Of a stretch of 64,000 nt of DNA, positions 44,900 through 56,334 are shown in pieces. The notes under the pieces are model-generated. The model was not told where the DNA came from. It saw nothing but the letters and a program-made list of their open reading frames with translations, and did no database searches. The translations under genes were made by a program, and so were the position numbers. The stretch spans positions 42,431,501 to 42,495,500 of the forward strand of contig CM060840.1 of NCBI GenBank assembly GCA_030762175.1, given 5' to 3'. The first letter of the stretch is position 1, and every line of letters begins with the position of its first letter. The stretch is from Metallyticus violacea (Eukaryota; Arthropoda; Insecta; Mantodea; Metallyticidae).

Positions 44900-45210
44900 T
44901 AGAATCATATCTGGAGGTTGTGTAGCAAGGCTTCAAAAGTTCCTTTTACCACGTTTGAAAGCACTTGATATTCATCCCAACAATATATATTTCCAACAAG
45001 ATGGGAGTGATTCAGAATAAAGTTCTCAGTTGATCAATCGATTCGAAGTCACTGCATTTCATTATTCTTTTGTGGGAGAGGTATTTGAAATAACAGTTTT
45101 TCGAAACCGTTATCACACACTACAAGAATTTAAAACACGAGTGTTTCATAACCATTACATTTAAATGGATGATAGTATTGATTGTCCAATTTGTCAAGTG
45201 AGCAGTGGAA
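44900..45210 (+). pseudogene. DDE transposase remnant (Tc/mariner-related)
   Basis: One frame reads IHPNNIYFQQDGSD at about 44970-45011, matching the xxxxFQQDGAxxH block around the second catalytic Asp of DDE transposases. It is preceded by LQKFLLPRLKALD, matching the usual FLxPxL block. Further on, EVFEITVFRNRYHTLQEFKT resembles the FFLWGxxKxxVYxxxPxTLxELK end of the domain. The stop just after QQDGSD and the degenerate SPDL region show that it is dead. Confidence 0.55.
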
Positions 45211-45825
45211 ATAATCCGAGGAAAACTGCTCAAATGTCGCTTTGTCTGCCGAAATCCTGAATCCTGAATTCCAGACCAAACCCATTAAGAATTTCGAGAC
45301 TTATATTTTGTTTTGTACTGTAGTCACTTAAAACAAATGTACTCATCAACTTTACTTTGATACCGTAAAATAAAATGAAAAAGTAACAAGAGGAGCTTCA
45401 CCAATAAAAATGTAACCTCGTGAAGATGAAAACTCCCTTTTAAACTCCAAGCGAGTTCTATGGGATGTTCCCGCCATATTTAGTTCTACAAGTGACGCAA
45501 AGAACTTTTTCTCTCTTCTTCCCCAGAGTGTAAAATTTGTTTGTCACGCTCACATTAATTGCTATATAACAATGGGAACTCTTCCGCCTTGTTAATGAGT
45601 TTTGTTACTCTGTACCTCCTGGCGTAGCGTCAGCATCAACGCAAGCTTGCCTCTCTTTGTATTCAAGGAGCCTTTGAATTTGTATTCGCTTCTAAAGAGA
45701 CTGTACGCTAAATGTGAATATATATGTGTTCTTCTTCAAAAACCTCTCTCTCCCATATTACTAAAGATACAGTTTTGTTGTTGCGTTTGTCATAGTCCGC
45801 GTTTTCCAAAAATGTGATAGTTAGG
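45211..45825. other. No gene seen
   Basis: A short open frame at 45602-45817 lacks motifs. Confidence 0.4.

Positions 45826-45827
<2 letters not shown>

Positions 45828-45882
<55 letters not shown>
45828..45882. repeat. (ATT)n microsatellite
   Basis: About 18 ATT units, ending just before the 41-bp repeats. Confidence 0.92.
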
Positions 45883-45907
45883 GTCAGAAAAATCCCATAC
45901 AAAAGTA

Positions 45908-46022
45908 TGTGAAGCGGTTTAGTCGATCGTGACAGATTGGTCGCCAATTATAAAGCGATTTTGTCGGTAATGATCGGTTGGTCGCCAATTTATGAAGCGA
46001 TTTAGTTGCTAATCGCCATATT
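45908..46022. repeat. Imperfect 41-bp tandem repeats
   Basis: The unit TTGGTCGCCAATTATAAAGC plus CGATTTTGTC...TAATGATCG starts at 45937 and again at 45978 (TTGGTCGCCAATTTATGAAG). A partial first copy from 45911 (GAAGCGGTTTAGTCGATCG) is also visible. The motif GAAGCGATTTAG recurs in each. Confidence 0.75.
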
Positions 46023-46502
46023 TTGTAGCGGCGTATCGCTACAATTGATCGCTTTTGTGTTGTTGACCACGCTTTATGGCAATAATATCTCAGGATTTTA
46101 TTCAACTATTCCGTGACTCGTGCTTAACAGAACTGGGAGCGGTTATCTACTATTTTAATAATCACGCGATGAGAGATCTAAATATGTATGGTAATTATTA
46201 TTTGCAAGATATTTCGCGTCCTCTGGTGTTCTACGTACGGTAGAACTTAACTACGTCAATTATAATTTAGCTACCGCGACAGCCAAGAAGATGAACTGAG
46301 AACTGCGTCCAAAGTAGAATTTATTGTAGTGCCCGTATCGATTGTAGAGTTTATTCTACTTGAGTATCTGATCCTCTGAATTAAACGTCTGATGCCGCAG
46401 CGGAGCAAACACCTCCTTGTATATTCTATTCAAATTAACTAAAGTAACATATTAAAGTTGCACTTCATGATATACATACTAGCTTAATTACTATGATTAG
46501 GC

Positions 46503-46602
46503 ATATATATATATATATGTACTCCACGAGTCCGAAATATAGCGACCTCAAGTGTGACTTTTTCCTAGTGTTTTATCCTTTTCCACTATTATAATTACTT
46601 TT
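46503..46602 (+). repeat. Possible PLE terminal fragment (shares CGAAATATAG with the PLE pLTR)
   Basis: After an (AT)n tract, the sequence CGAGTCCGAAATATAGCG (about 46526-46543) is followed by ACCTCAAGTGTGACTTTTTC and the arm known from the 20.1 kb inverted repeat, ending near TTATAATTAC. The CGAAATATAG string is identical to the GAA-stem III-cleavage part of the PLE hammerhead-like motif at 24126 and 27391. A stem II cannot be formed here, so this would be a dead terminus of a related but different PLE. Confidence 0.45.
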
Positions 46603-47536
46603 AATTTATAAATATATATGTGTATTACATAAATTATGAACAATATATATAATGTTCATAATATAGTGCTGTTGGGCCGTAGCAACTGTTTCATGTGTCT
46701 ACAGTTTTTGAAATTTTACATATTGTTGCAGTTAAAATGAATTGATACATTTTTTATAAAATGCCCAGACATGTCAATTATTTTATTTTAAAGGATTTTA
46801 AGGTAAAACAAAAATTTTTGGTTCATTTTTGTGAGATTTACAATATTATAAGCCACAATTTAAATGTATCCCTATACTTTTGGTGTTTTATTTATCTAGA
46901 AAGATAATAGCCTTCTGTAACATTTTTGTTTTTATAGAACCGTACGTTAATATTATAATGAAAGTATTTTTGGATCATTTAATCAATTCTTGTAATAGGA
47001 AGACGGTTCTGTATTTAAAAATAAAATGCATAAAATTAAGCTTTAATAAATCATGAAACAATTGTGATTCTAGTGAAGGAATATGCTTACAAAAACTAAA
47101 CTACGGAAATGTGCACACATATCATCAATAGTAATTAAAAATATACCAAATAGTTTGTGCTGCATCCTAGACGTTGATGAATGGGAAATTTTTCAAACGT
47201 CTAATTAAATGTCAATTTTAAGTTTGAACTCAGAGTATGAGAACTGTCACTAAAGTATATGCAGTAATTGTGTGAAAATTACTAGAAGTATGGTGAAATC
47301 TAAAAGGTCAAATGTATAAGTAATGAAATTTTATTTGCACCAAAAATCGTGATGTGTCTTGTTCAAAATGTAAACAAATTCATGTGAATATAAATTAATG
47401 AAAAGGGTAGAATATTTCTGGAATGCACATTTCAAGATATTTTCGATGAAATAATATAAAAAAAATGTTCATCACAATGAATGGATTAAACTCCTATTAC
47501 AACATGACAATTGTTAACGTTGTCTTTACAAACGAC
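46603..47536. other. No gene seen
   Basis: AT-rich, without open frames above 60 codons. Confidence 0.4.
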
Positions 47537-47812
47537 CTAGAGGTAAAAATTAACTACAGTTTCACCATGTGGCGAGGCATTCTCTTTCACAAACTTATGC
47601 TTGCAGTCACCAAGGGACCCAATTTCGGTATTAGCTAGCTGAGAACATTTTCGTTGAATACATGTGGGCAAATGATATGCTCTCTTCGTATGAAATTCCT
47701 TGAATATCAACGTGAACTCTCTAAGGTCTTTGCTCACTTTTCCATCGACGTAATAATTAACTTCAACTAAGAACTTAATATGCGATAGACTCCTCCCGTA
47801 CAATTGTGGCAT
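47537..47812 (-). CDS. Unassigned open frame, 91 codons, possible exon
   Basis: The frame has a protein-like composition, with segments such as VEVNYYVDGKVSKDLREF, LIFKEFHTKRAYHLPTC and GSLGDCKHKFVKENASPHGE, and three Cys in its second half. It ends in TAG at 47537-47539. On the minus strand, AG-ending acceptor-like sequence (AAATCCTGCAG, then AAAAGAG) lies just upstream of the ATG. No polyadenylation signal follows closely and no family was recognised. It may be a terminal exon of an unknown small protein, a pseudogene, or chance. Confidence 0.2.
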   Translation of the reverse strand: MPQLYGRSLSHIKFLVEVNYYVDGKVSKDLREFTLIFKEFHTKRAYHLPTCIQRKCSQLANTEIGSLGDCKHKFVKENASPHGETVVNFYL

Positions 47813-47854
47813 CCTCTTTTCTCACATGCTGCAGGATTTGCTAATTTGAATTCC

Positions 47855-47881
47855 TTTTTTTTTTTTTTTTTTTTTTTTTTT
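47855..47881. repeat. Poly-T run (27 T)
   Basis: An uninterrupted T run. It could be the reversed A-tail of a minus-strand retrocopy, whose body would lie to the right, but no such body was recognised at 47882-48250. Confidence 0.9.
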
Positions 47882-47884
47882 GTT

Positions 47885-49204
47885 GAGATTACCTAGAATA
47901 AGAGGAACGCAGATTTCCTGTCTAGCTCCTAGCTGATCCGTCCGATCGATTTATATCCTATCCGGGCTATCTTTTGACTGTTTGGATTAAGATGTATTCT
48001 TCATCGGTAGTCCTACATTCCTAAAAATACTCGTTTTCGATTGATGTCACCGACTGAATTGTATATTGAATAAAATAATAACATATGCGAGATAACATTG
48101 AAAAATATACACGTAATTCTATTATTGACAATATATCCACGTGAAATTCTAGTAATGAAATAATCCCTTTGGTGCAAGTCTTTTCGGACCCCCTGTAGAT
48201 ACATTTTTTTTTCTTTTATTATATTCCTCCTTAGTAATCGAGACAATCATATTTACTGCTGTCACTAACCGCTTAACCACTGGTTTCACGATTATTTATA
48301 TTTCAGTAAATGGATAAATAATTAATATTTTAGAATCTATCATCTAATCCAATGAGCGTATACTACGACGAAGGAAGAGTAATATCTACATACGTATTCT
48401 GCTCATAAATTTTAAAACTTCAAACAGTAGCTATGTCTGTCATGTAGAGCAACTGTTCACTCAGCCGAGCGGCGCATTTAATTATCGTATTCCCATTCTC
48501 TACTATCCATAGTCGTAGAGCTGTAAAGAGATAAGGTACCGACAGTAAAAAAAAAAATCCACAATACATTATGGAGAATATAGCTACGGAGTACGCGCTT
48601 CGAGTCTCACTGGTTACGAAGTTTGCAAACACTGTTATGCTCCATGTTTGTAACTCATTAGGTACCTAAACATTGCAGACGCCACGTAGTTATGGATAAA
48701 CATGAGGAATAGGCGTATCCCCAGTAAAATTTCATGCATTAATGAACTGTAATAACATTGCGTTCAGAATTAATTCGAAGGATTAACAGGAATCACAGTG
48801 GGAGTCAGATACACACCGAGATTATGTATTATTACTCTCAATGTGTTCATTTCACGCTTCAATGATGACTACCCGCAGGCTTTTTTAAATTATTCCTTTA
48901 ATTAATATCTATTTTTTAAAATTATAAGTACATCCTAATTTCAAACAGTAATATAAATGCTTCTCCTCTACGGCATTCACGAAAGGTTTGTTGCACTATG
49001 TTTTAGTGCGTAGTAGTAACAAATATAAACAAGGGGTGCACCGTACTGTTAGCATTGGTGAATATATTTTCCAAATTTATACAATTTTAATTATCATAAA
49101 TAACACACATGGGCGGGGCTCAGCATGGACTAGAGGAAGGATTGTATACTTCCTGTGTTTTTAATCACGATTTGACTCATGTTTGACAAGGGTACTTTGT
49201 TATT
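47885..49204. other. No gene seen
   Basis: Open frames at 48013-48246 and 48420-48632 (both minus) are short and carry no motif. Confidence 0.4.
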
Positions 49205-49720
49205 GTATGCGTTGTTAACGTTGTAAACATATAACAATATGCCCTGAGAGGTGCAGACAGAAATGATATCAAGAAATGTATAACTGGAGGGGGACGCTAG
49301 CGCATGCGTGGAAAATACGTTTCTTAAAGCTAAGTTCAATTTCTTCGTCCTTCTCTTTTTTCCCTGAGACGTGAAGCCAAACAGTCAAGCCCAGATCCCC
49401 TCCGGACCATCTATGCCTATCATTAAGTTAAATATGCAAATCAGGTTTCAATAAACTAACCTTATTATGAAATGATCAGTGTAATTTGGTTTATAATGAT
49501 AATTATCTTTAAACTGGTTTCTTTAAAACTTATTAGTTAATTTAAAAAATAACGTGACGAATAAAAGGAGATTTAGCTCTGGCTACACCCCATAACATCG
49601 AGATATTAATCACTGCCGAGTTTAGAAAATAAGCGAGTGCTCTTTAAATAATTAAATTTGGTTTTATGCAAAAAGTAATTATTAAGTAACGCGACAATAT
49701 TAATACTTGCAGTTGTACCA
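49205..49720 (+). repeat. Unclassified dispersed repeat X, copy 2
   Basis: Partner of 38655-39165. It keeps the same block order with roughly 30-35 percent divergence by eye, including GCGCATGCGTGGAAAA, GACGTGAAGCCAAA and GTAACGCGACAATATT. Confidence 0.7.
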
Positions 49721-49802
49721 ATTTTAGTATAAATTTTATTTTCCAAAAGTAGCAAAGAAAAAAGCTTGGAATGTAAAATTTGTGTATTGTTCATGTTCTT
49801 TA

Positions 49803-49890
49803 TATTCAGTTAACACAAAACGAAATAAAGTAACTATTTTCTGAATTTATACGAGGCTCACTGTTCAGAAACAGCTGACTACTGATCAAT
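49803..49890 (+). repeat. Unclassified dispersed repeat Y, copy 2
   Basis: Partner of 44232-44315. AACACAAAACGAAATAAAGT, AACTATTTTCTGAATTTATA and GAGGCTCACTGTTCAGAAAC appear in the same order. It begins about 85 bp after the end of repeat X copy 2. Confidence 0.6.
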
Positions 49891-49909
49891 CCATAGATTT
49901 TTAATAGTA

Positions 49910-50722
49910 TTTTTCAAATATAATAGCGTTTGATAATGAAATAACTGCAAGTTTCCCCATATTTAATACACATGACTTGTTGCTATTAATATACTGTTTC
50001 ACTATATTATCTAACAATATGTTACAGTATATAATTTAGCTTTGTAATGCAAAAAAGAGCCACTCGTATAAAACTGCAGGATTTTCTGGGAAAGCACATG
50101 ACTGCAGATGACGTTTCTATTAACACTGCACAAACTCACCGAGACTTTGAGTTGCAACGCGTCTGCAAACCGCAAATACAATCATCAGTTACCCGGTAGA
50201 AGAACCCTAAAGATTCTTCTTCTTCCTCTTCTTTTTAAGCGCATAAAACACATTAAGTAATAGTTATAGGAAACTAAAATTTTGAAAGTACTGCAAACCA
50301 GCAGCCCCCTAGAGGAACCACCTTTGAAAAAATATAAACTTAAATTTTGATATTAGCAATTTTTGATAGTGCCAATAGTTTTAAACCTACCTATATTTTT
50401 TAAGTGCTTACATAACAAAATATTTCTATAAGACAGTTGAAATCCCAAAAGTGCCTGTGTGCTCGGATACAAATTCAGTTCTTTATATACTTATACATTG
50501 AAATTTTGTAAATGTAAATTATTAATACAGAAAACCCTTAAAAGAATTATTTTACACACATGTGTGTAAGACAAGAAGCTATGTATGATGTGATAAGAAT
50601 ATACTTGTAAATTTAAAAATTTAGAGCAAAAGTTAAGCATACATATCAGATTAGCAAAACGGCTATTTCTATACAGATATTTAATATACAGTTAAATGAG
50701 ACATGTAGGATTATATATAATT
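49910..50722. other. No gene seen
   Basis: AT-rich, with a small CTT-rich tract near 50215-50237. Confidence 0.4.
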
Positions 50723-50735
50723 AACTTGAAACGTG

Positions 50736-51035
50736 TCGGTCCTGGTGGTGTAGCGGTTACCATACTTGCCTCCTAAACCCAAGATCGCGGGTTCGAACCC
50801 GGCCAGGACCGATGGATTTTTTCCGGGCGTAAAAATCCTAAGTATGGCTTCCTTCGGAAGGGAGGAAAAGCCGTGGGTCCCGTGTCGTACATTTACGGCA
50901 CGAAAAAGAACCTCAAGCCTGAAAGGGAGGCCTCTGAGCAAACTTTTTCGGCCGTTTCACGCCCTGAGTTGAATTGGATGCTGATGACCTGAGCTGTTAA
51001 ACAGCGTCCATAAATAAACCAATTAAAAAAAAAAA
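50736..51035 (+). mobile_element. SINE family A, full-length reference copy
   Basis: The best-preserved member of the family. The tRNA-like head (50738-50809) has box A (TGGTGGTGTAGCGGTTACC region), box B GGGTTCGAACCCGG and a pairing acceptor-like GGTCCTGG/CCAGGACC. The body includes GGGCGTAAAAATCCTAAGTA, GGCTTCCTTCGGAAGGGAGG, CGGCACGAAAAAGAACCTCA, GGCCTCTGAGCAAACTTTTT and CGGCCGTTTCACGCCCTGAG. The 3' end is GCGTCCATAAATAAACCAAT plus a poly-A of about 12. AACTTGAAACGTG at 50723-50735 and 51034-51046 is an exact 13-bp target duplication. Little decay means a relatively recent insertion. Confidence 0.93.
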
Positions 51036-51046
51036 CTTGAAACGTG

Positions 51047-52080
51047 AATGTGTGTATATGTATGGAGAGTCATACAAACATGTATAGTAATTTATCTTAA
51101 AACTTAATTAATAATTATATAAATTATTTAATTCCTTTTATTTTGCATCTATTTGAGTTAAGCTCACCCAAAACTGCATGAGCTTTAATTGTCGCATTGT
51201 ATATTCTAAGCCCAAAATATCTACTATTAAAAGATCCTGCAGTAGCATAATATATGGGTTCAGTAATTAGGAAACTACTGTTTCCTTTGGTTGGATAATC
51301 ATGATGTTGTAACGGTATTTATGAAAATAGGTATTTTATAAATACATAAATACATATATACTTCATATCTTTAGTTAACCAAATAAATAATTACTGCTTG
51401 CTATCTTTTCTACTGCATTTGCTATTCTATTGTTACTTCGGCAATATGTGGCATGCGTACAGGCATAAAAATAATAAATAATTAATCAAAGAGAATATTC
51501 CTAATGGTATGCACATTTTATTTACTTAACGTCAAAATAAACATGAAAAAAGGAAATGTATGTTTCTTAGATTAAATTTAGATATACTAAACTTGAAATT
51601 AAGATAAGCTGACGAGTTAATGAGCCTTATCACGCAAGGGTGGTTTTTGTTGAAAATATCTCACGAAGTGTCTCTGCAAGAAAAAGTATGTACATTTTAG
51701 GTAATATGAAAAAGATTTGAAATGGGTTAAATGAAAAAAGAACCAATAACATTTACAGCTTTCCTAACCGTATTACTGCATTATTAATTTGCTTCTGGGA
51801 TGTGAAATTATCTTGAATTGAATGTTTCTGCTATCAGAGTGCATCATCATACGTGGCAAAGCAACAGAGATGTTTATGTTTAAATTATGAATATGACGTA
51901 AATACAGGAAAAAGTTCCTCAATTATTAAATTTTTAACTTGTAAGGTTGACGACAGCATACAAACGCGAAGACAGCATTAATTACTTTTCTTTTTATGCT
52001 TATTGAAAATTATTAAAACAATAGATTCCTTAAAAGCTGAATCGCATTGACTTTATATTTATTTTGTTATGTTTTTATAT
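51047..52080. other. No gene seen
   Basis: AT-rich spacer between two family A SINEs, with no open frame above 60 codons. Confidence 0.4.
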
Positions 52081-52350
52081 TTTATGGACGCTCTTTAACA
52101 TCTCTGGTTATCAACGTCCTATTCAAATCAGGGCGTGAAAAGGCTGACACATTTTGCTCAAAGGCCTCTTCTTTCTGGCGAGGTTCTTTATCGTGTCGTA
52201 AATATAGGACACAGGACTCTAAGGCTTTCTTCCCTTCCGAAGGAGCTACTTCGGATTTTTACGCCCGAAAAAAAAATTCATTGGTGCTGGCCGGGATTGA
52301 ACCCGCCATCTTGGGTTTAGGAGGCAAGTCTGGTATCGCATTGATGGGCA
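52081..52350 (-). mobile_element. SINE family A copy, minus strand
   Basis: From the left: TATGGACGCTCTTTAACATC, TCAGGGCGTGAAAAGGCTGA, TTTGCTCAAAGGCCTCTTCT, TTCCCTTCCGAAGGAGCTAC and the reversed head GGGATTGAACCCGCCATCTT, GGGTTTAGGAGGCAAGTCTG. The head end is degraded after 52335. Confidence 0.85.
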
Positions 52351-52354
52351 GACA

Positions 52355-54635
52355 TTGATAATTTATGGTCTCAGGAAAAAGAAAAGAAAGATAAAATTGG
52401 TAAAAAATAACACGTGACAAATATCAGTACGGTTTAATAAAAAAAAAGTCTGAAAGTAGAAAAGCATGAAAGAACACGTTGAAAAGTAGGAATACACAAG
52501 AATGTCCAAATAGATCTTGAGTCACAATACAAGAAGAAAAAAGCACTGAAATAACGGTAAAGAACTTTTAGGCATTATCTTTAATACCTAGATAAAAAAA
52601 ATTATTTACCTAATAAGTGAAATTGAGATGTTGGGCGAACAATAGTATTTAACAAAAACTATTTTCTCTTTTCCCAGCTACGTGTTTACTTATTAATCAT
52701 ATTACCTAAAGTTTATGGACGCTTTTATGGAAAATAATATATTATTTTGCTGCTTAATGAAACATCATGAATCTATGTATCAAAGTTTAACCTGGAACTG
52801 TGTGTATTCGGACCAGAATGTAAGCAGGCATCTTCAAAAGGAAAATATTTGGAAGAGATAAGCAAGATTCGTATTATTTTATTTTGCACTAGACTGAATA
52901 ATATACAAATATAATTTAATTTTAATTTTTGAAATAAATTTTAATCCAAATTAGTGTAACAGTGCATTAGTAAAGAGAAAAAATTTAGTAGGAAATTGGA
53001 GCCCCAGTCTCTTGAATTTCAGCAGATGATTGTTTATAAGGCAGAGATTGAGGTTCAGTAGCGGTTACGGAAAAGTTTATACAAGTTATAAAGATAAATT
53101 ATGTATATTTGAGTCTAATAATATATTACATTCTTTGTTGAGGTATTTTTAAATAAAGTTCATTGTGAATATTTCTCGTGTTATATGACTGATGGTATAC
53201 ACTCATCTAATAACAAAACAAACATGAACATGAAATCTAATGTTTAATCTGCGCTTACCTTTCTTCATTACTAAACTTCATTAGCATTATCGTCAGACAC
53301 ATCTGTAGCGGAGAAACGTGCAGACTCTGACGTAAATGGCGTCTGCTGGGAAGAGTAATAAAGTTCGCTTGAGTTGTATGAGCTTTCTCTGCAGTGGACT
53401 CTAAACAATATACAAGCAAACACTAATATAATGGGAAAACAAGCAAGCTCTGCGCACCCTTATTTGGCATGTGTCTTCAATTAAAACAGGAATTTGAATT
53501 GCTTCCCCTGAAAAAGGAATCTGAGCGTTTTTAGTTATTCCCACTAAAACAATTAGAATTATAATAACTCTTAATTCATTTCTATCATGTATACACTCAA
53601 AATCACGGAATGTGGACGAACATTATTTTAGTTAATAGATTGTGAATAAATTTTGTGGCATCATGCATTTTGCACACCTCTGAATATTATTTTTATTTTT
53701 ATGTATGATTTGTATGCAGAAAGCCAAACACATTTTTCGCACCCGAAAAAAATGTGTATTTTAGAATCAGTCATTCAACCAATCACAAAATATACTTTTA
53801 AAATTGACGATGGTGTCCGCAATAGCATACATTCAATAAAATGTTTCGTAGCTACAAAAATAGCACTTTAATTCTTAGTATAATCAATTTTTACTAGGGA
53901 TAAATCATTTGGTCTATTTCATCTTCATGTTTTTAAAGTTTAATGTAAAATAAAGTTTTACGTTTTATTTTAGTTGATACTTTTTAGTACATGTTGTTGC
54001 AATTTATCTACAGATGTATGCGCTTTTTTTTTTCTTTTTATGATAATATTACTTGTCTTATTAACCTTGTCTTAGTGGCCTCATATTTTATTTGTTTCTT
54101 AACTAACTGTATGATTCAATATTTCAGACCCACAGCGAAGTACTGGATTGCTTCATAAAATATTGAAATACGTAATTTATTTTACACTAAGAAGTACAGT
54201 TTATCTTTAGTTGAAAACTTCTATAAAATATATCAGTAATAGCTATTGTTTGTATGAACGACTTAAAAATTAGAATTTCAGTGATTATTTTCACATCAGA
54301 TATAGTTCGAGTTACCTTTACAAAATGTTTTCAATTTGTTTTCTTCTGTATTCATTCATTTTTACGCACCCTTCTTTATGGATTCTGTATTTTCTTAATT
54401 TAAAATGGCAACAGAAATATCACTTAATCTAAAATAAAATTTATTTTATGTATGCATATGTTCACTGCAGTCTCCTAAAATCTTATCTGTTCTTTCTTGT
54501 TTTATTTATTTGTTTGTTTATTTTTTTATTTTTACTGTTTGCTATAAACTAAAGAGACTTCATTTTAAGAAGCGTTACTGTAAAACGGTCCATTGGACTT
54601 AAAATCGATTGATCTCCAATTATTATTAGAGTTTT
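52355..54635. other. No gene seen
   Basis: Open frame 53653-53871 (plus, 72 codons) has no motif. AT content is very high from 53880 to 54570. Confidence 0.4.
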
Positions 54636-54637
54636 TT

Positions 54638-54875
54638 TTAACAGTTTAATGTCCATTTTAACAACAAAGGTCTAAATAGAGATGAATAAATGTTTGATGA
54701 AAGGAGTATAAATGACGTCCGAGTCCATAACGCTTAAGTTATCTGACCTTAATTTTATCAGCGTAAGGAAAAACTCCGGGAAAAAAGCACCATGGCAAAT
54801 GACCTTACGGGATTTAAACCCCGGACTTTCGGATTTTTAGCAGACACGTCGACCCTAAGACCATGGAGGCGATTT
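54638..54875 (-). mobile_element. tRNA-derived SINE candidate, minus strand
   Basis: On the minus strand, CATGGTCTTAGGGTCGACGT resembles a box A region and CCGGGGTTTAAATCCCGTAA contains a box B-like GGTTTAAATCCC. About 160 bp of body leads to AAAATGGACATTAAACTG, similar to the AACGGGCGTTAAACACT end of family B. It may be a diverged family B relative with a different head. Confidence 0.4.
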
Positions 54876-54879
54876 TAGC

Positions 54880-55998
54880 ATTCTGTAGAAGAGTGAATAT
54901 CGGTATCTACAATATGAAGTCATCTTGCCTTAACATTTAATTTTTGTCCAGTTAGTTTTAAGCACCCTGTAGAATAATTATTATGTAATTCCTAAATGTG
55001 TTTAAAAGCAATGCAGTTTACTTTCTATATTGGGTAGAGCAAATTCCATTACGTAAAGGTGTAAACAAGCATGACTGTGCTGAAGTCTGTTGGAATCTTT
55101 ATCGCCTTACTATTAAGCATTATTTTCAATGTTCTTAGACTTGGTGATAAACTTTATCAAGTTGGAAAATGGAATTCGGTTTGATCTCTGCATCTCCCCT
55201 TGGTGAAGTTTGGTGCAAGTTGTGCGAGACAAGGTGGGAAGATTGTCGGAACACGACATGCAAATCTAGGAAGCAAATCACGGAACATCTTACACGCACC
55301 AACTTTCTTTTTCCGTTCTACGTAGTCCGCAGAGGGGACTTTTCTCATAGCTGCACTTTGAGAGTATAGGATAGGGCGAAGTTATCGATTATTTCTAAAC
55401 TCTTTTTATCTTGGAAAATTGATGAGTAATGTATTCATCATGAAATTAATATTATTTTGAATGATAAAAAGAAGTTACCACTTATTATACAAAAAAGTAA
55501 GTTTATGAACTCTCTTGGATCGATTTATACAAAGCGACCCAATGAACTATGAACTAACTTGACCTTGTTGCCTATAGGGGATAGCGACATACATTGTCTT
55601 CTGCGAGTATCGTAGAGCGGTACTGGCAAAGCAGTAAAAAAGTTTCATTAACTGTTTTAAAAGTTTTTACTTAGGAACTTTATGAAAGGAGGGGCTGAAA
55701 CTGGTCACCATCGTTGTCTGTCCATTTTTATACCTCTTTCAATGCACTATCCGTTATTTTGTTTCGTTTTTTCAGGTTATGTAGTTTGTCTTGTATACCG
55801 CACTTTTTAATTTATCCAAGAGATAAAAGACGCAAATTTGTTAGGTCGGAGACTTAGGGTCCCACAAATCCTTACAAATCACTCCGTTATTCTGAAGACT
55901 TTCAATTTCTTTCATTGTAATATTTACTATGTGAGCTGTGGCTTAGTTCTGTTGAAAAAAGTGAAAGCACACTTCCTGTCAGTTAATTCTATATCTCA
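54880..55998. other. No gene seen
   Basis: Two overlapping opposite-strand open frames near 55157-55369 are shadows of one another, with no motif in either. Confidence 0.4.
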
Positions 55999-56178
55999 AG
56001 TATTCTTATAGCTCTTTGCAAACAGGTACTAAATTGTTAAAGTTAAAACAATTTAAAATTACTGTAGCATACGCAAACGAATATGTATATATATACATGG
56101 AAAAAGTTTTAAAACTTATATATATATATATATAATATATTTTAACATAAACGGGAAAAGTTTCAAAACATATATATG

Positions 56179-56210
<32 letters not shown>

Positions 56211-56331
56211 CGCGTGTGCGCGTGCGTGCGTAAGTTTTGAAACTTTTCCCGTTTGTACATAAGTTGATAGATATTTTAAATGTTTTTAACTTTAACAATT
56301 TAGTAATTCTTTGCGAACAGCTATAAGAAAT
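55999..56331. repeat. Nested inverted repeat (foldback) with (TG)n in the loop
   Basis: Outer arms: TTCTTATAGCTCTTTGCAAA with TACTAAATTGTTAAAGTTAA (about 56002-56060), and their inverse at about 56272-56328. Inner arms: an exact 21-bp inverted pair at 56149-56169 and 56234-56254. Between the inner arms is a TG/CG tract (about 56172-56231). The outer arms match closely but not perfectly. It could be a foldback transposon or a local inverted duplication. Confidence 0.8.
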
Positions 56332-56334
56332 GCC

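Noticed and set aside
50738..50809. tRNA gene
   Set aside because: The sequence has tRNA boxes and a pairing end, but it is the head of a SINE with a poly-A tail and target duplication, and the same head recurs in seven decayed copies.
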